This document shows positions 59,586-64,000 of a stretch of DNA of 64,000 bases, piece by piece. The stretch is from assembly GCA_036987155.1 (NCBI GenBank), contig BTXY01000001.1, positions 62,001-126,000 on the forward strand, read 5' to 3'. The notes beneath the pieces were generated by a model. It was not told the DNA's origin. It did not search any database and saw nothing but the letters and a program-made list of their open reading frames with translations. Position numbers and translations under genes: made by a program. This stretch comes from Microsyncoccus archaeolyticus. GTDB taxonomy: Bacteria; Patescibacteriota; Minisyncoccia; Minisyncoccales; Minisyncoccaceae. The first letter of the stretch is position 1. Each line of letters opens with the position of its first letter.

Positions 59586-60765
59586 ATTGTATAAAAGTAA
59601 TTGCTTCTCCTTTTTTCTTTCCTCTTCCTGTTCTCCCTATTCTATGAACATAGTCATCATATGTAGCTGGAATATCATAATTAATAACATGACTAATATC
59701 ATCTATATCTAGTCCTCTAGCAGCAACATCAGTTGCTACCAATATATTAATTTGATTTCTTTTAAATAAGCTTAATGATTTTTGTCTTTTAGCTTGTGTT
59801 TTATTTCCATGAATCGATTCTGCTTTAAATCCTTTTTTCACCAACTCTTTAGACAGTTTTTCAACTCCGTGTTTTGTTTTTCCAAAAACAAGAACCTTAT
59901 GAAAACTATCTTTTGATAAAAGCCTGCATAAAATATCTAGCTTATCTTCTCTTCCTATTCGTACTACATCTTGATTAACATTAGCCGATGACTCCTGTGT
60001 TTTAACTGAAATCTTTATTGGTTCTTTTAAAAACCTTTTGATTAATTGTTCTATTTCGCTAGGAATAGTTGCTGAAAAACAAAGAGCTTGTTTTTTTTCT
60101 GGCATTAAATTAATTAAGTATTTTATATCTTCAATAAATCCCATGTCAAGCATTCTGTCTGCTTCGTCTAAAATTATTGTATTAAATGTAGACATGTTTA
60201 TTGATTTTCTCTGAGTTAAATCTTTAATTCTTCCTGGAGTCCCAATAACAAAACTGTGTATTCTTCTTAAATCAGAAAATTGCTTACCCATGCTTGTTCC
60301 GCCAATACAAACAGCAGAAAAAATTCTTAAACCATGCGTAAAATCATTTAATTCTTTTTCAATCTGAAGAGCTAGTTCTCTTGTTGGAACAATAATCATT
60401 ACTTTACTCTTCTGTAAAATCACCTTATTAATTATTGGAATTAAAAAAGCCGCAGTTTTTCCTGTTCCAGTATTAGCAATTCCTACAACATCTTTTCCTT
60501 CTAAAATTAAAGGTATTACCTTGTCTTGAATCGGAGTTGGGTCTTGATATCCCTTTTTTACAATGTTTTTCTTTAAAGATTCTTCAATTTTAAAATCAAC
60601 AAATTTGTGATTTGGAATATATGGATCTTCTTCTAGGGCACACTTACTTGTCTGAACAAACTTTGAAACATTAATTTTGCTATTAGAAAATTTTGGTCTT
60701 TTGTGACTAAAGGGTCTTTTCTTGAATTTGCTATTATATGATTTTCTATACGGTCTATTTTGCAT
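59584..60765 (-). CDS. DEAD-box RNA helicase
   Basis: 393 residues from the ATG at 60765; a frame upstream to 60822 translates a leader hairpin and is rejected. Motifs: Q-motif PTPIQDKVIPLI, Walker A ANTGTGKTAAF, PTRELA, DEAD, SAT, and HRIGRTGRG. The N-terminus is basic (RPYRKSYNSKFKKRPF), the C-terminus ends soon after motif VI with no extension. Related to RhlE/DeaD-type helicases that act in ribosome assembly and cold adaptation. The leader contains a terminator-like hairpin, so autoregulation is possible. Confidence 0.93.
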   Translation of the reverse strand: MQNRPYRKSYNSKFKKRPFSHKRPKFSNSKINVSKFVQTSKCALEEDPYIPNHKFVDFKIEESLKKNIVKKGYQDPTPIQDKVIPLILEGKDVVGIANTGTGKTAAFLIPIINKVILQKSKVMIIVPTRELALQIEKELNDFTHGLRIFSAVCIGGTSMGKQFSDLRRIHSFVIGTPGRIKDLTQRKSINMSTFNTIILDEADRMLDMGFIEDIKYLINLMPEKKQALCFSATIPSEIEQLIKRFLKEPIKISVKTQESSANVNQDVVRIGREDKLDILCRLLSKDSFHKVLVFGKTKHGVEKLSKELVKKGFKAESIHGNKTQAKRQKSLSLFKRNQINILVATDVAARGLDIDDISHVINYDIPATYDDYVHRIGRTGRGKKKGEAITFIQ

Positions 60766-60774
60766 AAATTTAAT

Positions 60775-60810
60775 AAAAAAGCGGATTTCTCCAATATGGA
60801 GACTCCGCTT
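60775..60810 (-). promoter_or_regulatory. Leader hairpin of the DEAD-box gene (attenuator-like)
   Basis: Stem of 7 + 5 bp with a small internal loop (60779-60785 with 60804-60810; 60788-60792 with 60798-60802), followed on the minus strand by UUUU to 60775. It lies between the promoter at 60833-60861 and the ATG at 60765, and has the form of an intrinsic terminator. Confidence 0.65.
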
Positions 60811-60832
60811 TCTAGATCTCAATATTTTTTAT

Positions 60833-60861
60833 ATCATATTATATTTTTGATATTTTGTCAA
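60833..60861 (-). promoter_or_regulatory. Promoter of the DEAD-box gene
   Basis: Perfect TTGACA (60861-60856), 17-nt spacer, TATGAT (60838-60833). A start near 60826 would give a leader of about 60 nt containing the hairpin. Confidence 0.65.
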
Positions 60862-60864
60862 TAT

Positions 60865-60890
60865 AAAAATCCAAAAATATTTGGATTTTT
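60865..60890 (-). terminator. Terminator after the Cys-rich gene
   Basis: An 11-bp perfect A+T-rich stem (60865-60875 with 60880-60890, loop of 4) overlaps the stop codon at 60889 and ends in U residues on the minus strand. Confidence 0.7.
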
Positions 60891-61137
60891 AACAATTTAT
60901 AGCAATTTGTTTTTTAGGATCAAATTTTCCATTATTCACACAGGCATAATTTCTACAAGACAAGCAATCATAATCTTTGCAAAGATATCCATTGTATATA
61001 CATTTATAGTTTTTACAAGAATCACACCCCTTAATGTCTTCGCAAAGAATACAATCTTTGTTGTCACAAGAAAGACAACAACCAAGGCATTTATTTCTTG
61101 AAATAAAGAATCCCGGATTTTTCTTCTTTGTTTTCAA
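60889..61137 (-). CDS. Cys-rich mini-protein (82 aa)
   Basis: The start is taken as the TTG at 61137, 8 nt after a perfect AGGAG (61150-61146); the GTG at 61146 overlaps that site. The protein has 14 Cys in 82 residues, with two related blocks: C-x2-C-x4-C-x6-C near residues 38-53 and C-x2-C-x4-C-x3-NG near 58-70 (DCLSCRNYACVNNG). No signal peptide is clear. Metal binding (metallothionein- or Fe-S-like) or a disulfide-rich fold are both possible. It follows the exporter operon and the frameshifted anchor gene. Confidence 0.6.
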   Translation of the reverse strand: MKTKKKNPGFFISRNKCLGCCLSCDNKDCILCEDIKGCDSCKNYKCIYNGYLCKDYDCLSCRNYACVNNGKFDPKKQIAINC

Positions 61138-61179
61138 ACAAATCACTCCTAAAAATAATAAGTACTGATTAATTTATAT

Positions 61180-61616
61180 CTAATCTTTCATTGGTTTGTC
61201 AAATTGCCTTTTGAAGATTTGGATGTCGTCAGACAAGTTAATGGTCTCTATTTCTTCTGATTCTAATTCCAAGTTAATAATATTATTTTCTAGGCTCTGT
61301 ATTGTTCCTGTAATATTTAATGGCTGTTTAATATTATTATCTTTTATATCTTGGTCTTTATTGTTGGGACGACTTGGCATTGCATTACAAGATTCTAAAT
61401 CATCGCAAATCATAATTCTTGTTGCGCTATTTGTTTCGCTATCAATAAAAATAGAAACAATGTCACCTGATTTTAAATCATCTATACTTATGGTTTCTCC
61501 GAATACTAATGGCTGTTTTCTGTCATCGAATCCTTTTTTATTATTTAAAAAATAAAAAACGCAAATAGAAACTAATGAAACCGTGCAAACTAAAACAATA
61601 ATGATGTTTTTTTCAT
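61180..61616 (-). pseudogene. Membrane-anchored protein gene with frameshift at a poly-A start (A7)
   Basis: An ATG at 61616, 13 nt after the permease stop, is followed by seven A (61613-61607) and soon meets a stop. If one A is added, the frame runs to 61180 as a 145-residue protein: a signal anchor (MKKNIIIVLVCTVSLVSIC), a region with FGETISIDDLKSGDIV, two Cys (ICDDLESC) and beta-rich repeats to the end. Without the change the first in-frame ATG is at 61413 and the anchor is lost. Cause could be a sequencing indel, programmed slippage or phase variation. Confidence 0.6.
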
Positions 61617-61629
61617 ATAATATTTGTTA

Positions 61630-62853
61630 TTATTCGTAACGCAAAGCTTCAATAGGATTTAATTTGGATGCTCTTTTAGCAGGATAATATCCAAAAACTA
61701 TTCCTATAAAAGCAGATACAAAACACGAGAGAACAATTGAATTGATTGTAACCACTGTTGTTGTATCTCCAAACTTATAAACTAAAAAAGAAGCTAGAAG
61801 TCCTAAAATAACTCCGACTATCCCCCCAATAAAAGTAAGAGAAATTGATTCTAACAAAAACTGATTACTAATTTCAGAACTAGTTGCTCCTAATGATTTT
61901 CTTAATCCAATTTCTCTGGTTCTTTCAGTAATAGTGGTAAGCATCATATTCATTATTCCAATTCCCCCAACAAGAAGAGATATCCCAGCAATCGCTCCAA
62001 GTAGAATTGTCATGGTTTCAGAAACCGAAGTCATGGTTTCCATTACTTCTGATTGATTAGTAATGCTAAAATCAACACTATCTTCGTCTTTAATTTTATG
62101 CCTCTCCATTAATAAACTATTAACATCTTCTTCTGCTTTTTCCATAAATTTCTCTGAAGACACTTCAATATAAATCGAACTAAGGGATTCGCTACCAGTT
62201 ATATATTGTTTTGCAACACTAATTGGTATATATATTAAATCATCAGCATTATTCATTCCAGAACTTCCTTTAGATTTTGTTACCCCAATAACAGTATATT
62301 CTTGGCCATCAATTTTAATCTTTTCTCCTGTTGGATCAATTCCTTCACCAAACAATGTGTCTCTTGTGGTTGGACCTAAAACAGCAACCTTAGATTTCTT
62401 TTCAACATATATCTCGGTAATAAAAAACCCTATTTCCATTTCAATATCTCTTACTTCCTCATAATTTTGTGTTACTCCATAAATACTTGTATTAGTATTT
62501 TCTCCCTTGACCACTACTTGCTCTCTAGAAGAAATTAATGGAGCTACTGCATTTAAGTTACTAACCTGAGATTCAATTACTTCTGCATCTTCCATAACTA
62601 GTGTGCTCGCAGAACCAAAACCACCCCTAACAGTTGTTCCTATTGTTCTTTGGCTACCCGGAGAAACAATCAATAAATTAGATCCTAAAGATTGAATATT
62701 ATCTTCAATGTCTTTTGCTGATCCTTGACCAATAGAAATCATAGTTATAACTGAAGCGATACCAATAACAATTCCTAGAATTGTTAAAATTGATCTAACC
62801 TTATTAGAAGTTAACGATGTATATGTTTCTTCAATTAAATCGCTTAAAAACAT
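61630..62853 (-). CDS. MacB-type ABC transporter permease (second exporter)
   Basis: 407 residues: N-terminal helix (about 20-42), MacB_PCD domain (about 45-265), then FtsX helices with GIGIMNMMLTTITERTREIG, LRKSLGATSSEI and LNPIEALRYE. Single permease, so probably a homodimer, unlike the exporter at 39096-43886. It follows the ATPase gene by 1 nt. Confidence 0.92.
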   Translation of the reverse strand: MFLSDLIEETYTSLTSNKVRSILTILGIVIGIASVITMISIGQGSAKDIEDNIQSLGSNLLIVSPGSQRTIGTTVRGGFGSASTLVMEDAEVIESQVSNLNAVAPLISSREQVVVKGENTNTSIYGVTQNYEEVRDIEMEIGFFITEIYVEKKSKVAVLGPTTRDTLFGEGIDPTGEKIKIDGQEYTVIGVTKSKGSSGMNNADDLIYIPISVAKQYITGSESLSSIYIEVSSEKFMEKAEEDVNSLLMERHKIKDEDSVDFSITNQSEVMETMTSVSETMTILLGAIAGISLLVGGIGIMNMMLTTITERTREIGLRKSLGATSSEISNQFLLESISLTFIGGIVGVILGLLASFLVYKFGDTTTVVTINSIVLSCFVSAFIGIVFGYYPAKRASKLNPIEALRYE

Positions 62854-62854
62854 T

Positions 62855-63559
62855 TTATTTATCTTTTAAAATTATTTTTGAAACATTGTCAGATATTATT
62901 TTTCCGTCTTTTAATTCTATTATTCTATCAGCATGCTCAGCCACATATCTTTCATGGGTAATCAAAACAATTGTATGACCATAATCTTTATTTAGTTTTT
63001 TAAAAGTATCCAAGACAATATCTCCTGTTTTTGAATCAAGGTTTCCCGTTGGCTCATCGGCTAAAATAATATTTGGATTATTAACTAGTGCTCTTGCTAT
63101 CGCTACCCTTTGCATTTGCCCTCCTGATAACTGGCTTGATAAATTATGCCACCTTTCTTTTTCTAGCCCAGCAGAAATTAATGCTTTCTCAACAAGGCTC
63201 ATTCTTTGCTCTTTTTTAATTTCATTATTATAAATAAGGGGAAGCATTACGTTTCTTATAACATTAGCTCTAGGCAATAAATTAAATGATTGAAAAACAA
63301 AACCAATTTTATTAGATCTAATCTTTGCCAATTCATCGTCTGGAAAGTTAAGCATGTCTTCATTGTTTAATAAATATTTTCCTTGGGTTGGCTTGTCAAG
63401 AGTCCCTAATATATTCATCAATGTTGATTTTCCTGATCCAGAAGGTCCGATAATTGCCACAAACTCGCCCTTTTTAATTTCAAAAGAAATATTTTTTAAA
63501 ACCGTTGTTTCTAGTTCCCCTCTTTTGTATATTTTAATAATTTGTTCGCATTTAATCAT
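62855..63559 (-). CDS. ABC transporter ATPase (MacB/LolD type, second exporter)
   Basis: 234 residues. GPSGSGKST, VFQSFNLLPRAN, LSGGQMQRVAIARAL, ILADEPTGNLDS and VLITHE are present. The signature LSGGQMQR differs from the LSGGEKQR of the paralogue at 41576-42295. It follows the adaptor gene by 3 nt. Confidence 0.95.
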   Translation of the reverse strand: MIKCEQIIKIYKRGELETTVLKNISFEIKKGEFVAIIGPSGSGKSTLMNILGTLDKPTQGKYLLNNEDMLNFPDDELAKIRSNKIGFVFQSFNLLPRANVIRNVMLPLIYNNEIKKEQRMSLVEKALISAGLEKERWHNLSSQLSGGQMQRVAIARALVNNPNIILADEPTGNLDSKTGDIVLDTFKKLNKDYGHTIVLITHERYVAEHADRIIELKDGKIISDNVSKIILKDK

Positions 63560-63562
63560 ATT

Positions 63563-64000
63563 TTATCTCATCATTCTCATCATGTCTCCACCACTAGGAG
63601 GACCACTATTATTAGTGCTAGTATTGGTATTAGTTTTTGTACTACTCGTAGTACTTGTTATTTGATTAACAACTTTTTCGCCTTCAACTAATCCACTTTT
63701 AATTTCAACTAAAATATCATCAGTTAGCCCTGTCTCAACTTTTCTTTTTTCTATTTCTCCGTTATCTAACATAACCTCAACATAACTTTCATTCTTTTGA
63801 GTTTTCACTATATTTGAAGAAACAACTAAAACATTTTGAACAGAGTCTATTGTAATTGACACGCTAATACTCATTCCTGGCTTAATCCTTTCATCATCTG
63901 AATCAAAAGATATTTTAACGTTATAACTAACAACGCCCTGATTAACTGTTCCGGTTGCATCTACTTGAGCTACTTCTCCCATAATTTCTAAATCGTCTAT
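63563..64000 (-). CDS. HlyD/MacA-family adaptor (5' end outside window)
   Basis: The frame is open through 64000; 145 residues are visible. QGVVSYNVKISFDSDDERIKPGM matches the beta-barrel of the adaptor at 42297-43886 (QGVVYYKVKVSLD), followed by a membrane-proximal domain (VEVMLDNGEIEKRKVETG) and a Ser/Thr/Asn-rich tail ending in GGDMMRMMR. It belongs to the second MacAB-like exporter. Confidence 0.88.
   Translation of the reverse strand: MDDLEIMGEVAQVDATGTVNQGVVSYNVKISFDSDDERIKPGMSISVSITIDSVQNVLVVSSNIVKTQKNESYVEVMLDNGEIEKRKVETGLTDDILVEIKSGLVEGEKVVNQITSTTSSTKTNTNTSTNNSGPPSGGDMMRMMR

Noticed and set aside
60766..60822. Longer N-terminus for the DEAD-box protein
   Set aside because: The extra residues are simply the translated leader hairpin; the ATG at 60765 starts the usual basic N-terminus.

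Overview
The window reads as a compact, strongly A+T-rich bacterial chromosome segment, most probably from a Candidate Phyla Radiation (Patescibacteria, Parcubacteria-like) organism. The reasons are tight gene packing with ATGA, TAATATG and ATGAATAA junctions, shortened versions of universal proteins (UvrC, UvrA, UppP, PrmC), several LamG/DUF2341 pseudopilins, a TraD/VirB4-like ATPase module with CPR-type unknown neighbours, PspC/DUF5668, Gmad2 and GerMN envelope proteins, and very few recognisable Shine-Dalgarno sites. Lineage is inferred from gene content; no rRNA or tRNA gene was seen. Nearly every gene lies on the minus strand. The two plus-strand genes (28260-29051 and 50324-50950) each converge on a minus-strand operon.

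Right to left, in the direction of transcription: 64000-60889 holds a MacAB-like exporter (adaptor cut by the window edge, ATPase, permease), a frameshifted membrane-anchored protein and a Cys-rich mini-protein. 60861-59562 is a DEAD-box RNA helicase with a terminator-like hairpin in its leader. 59559-52812 carries a 1333-residue surface protein with 11 tandem modules, a coupled histidine kinase, a 34-residue membrane peptide and a flavoprotein. 52744-49726 has typA, the convergent PAQR gene and an RRM protein. 49664-43922 is a uvrB-uvrA-uvrC operon, followed at 43886-37891 by a second MacAB-like exporter with two permeases, a small membrane protein, a methyltransferase and TspO. 37870-29048 has an MTH1-like Nudix hydrolase, a CorA-like transporter, two secreted repeat or propeller proteins, DUF3298-Gmad2, PspC and DUF5668-GerMN envelope proteins and a beta-CASP nuclease.

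28183-21730 begins with an [FeFe]-hydrogenase operon (NuoF-like subunit, HydA, membrane protein, MazG) and continues with an ATP-cone/Mrr-like nuclease, YchF, desulfoferrodoxin and a tRNA-binding domain. 21699-17187 is an envelope-folding group (SIMPL, FKBP, thioredoxin-CcdA, DUF167, PAP2-like, PrmC-like, UppP). 17174-14438 has a DUF2341 pseudopilin, an AlkD-like glycosylase and an atypical Nudix gene. 14381-9450 is the TraD/VirB4-like module. 9390-1 contains a UvrD-nuclease fusion, three LamG pseudopilins wrapped around gpsA, pyrophosphatase, ferredoxin, mnmA, a DUF1858 protein and a ComEC-type hydrolase.

The gene set fits an anaerobic or microaerobic fermenter that disposes of electrons as H2, detoxifies superoxide with desulfoferrodoxin, sanitises oxidised nucleotides and invests heavily in surface proteins. 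The most striking regulatory pattern is a set of sigma-70-like promoters whose -10 hexamer ends only 6-8 nt before an ATG, which predicts leaderless or nearly leaderless mRNAs.
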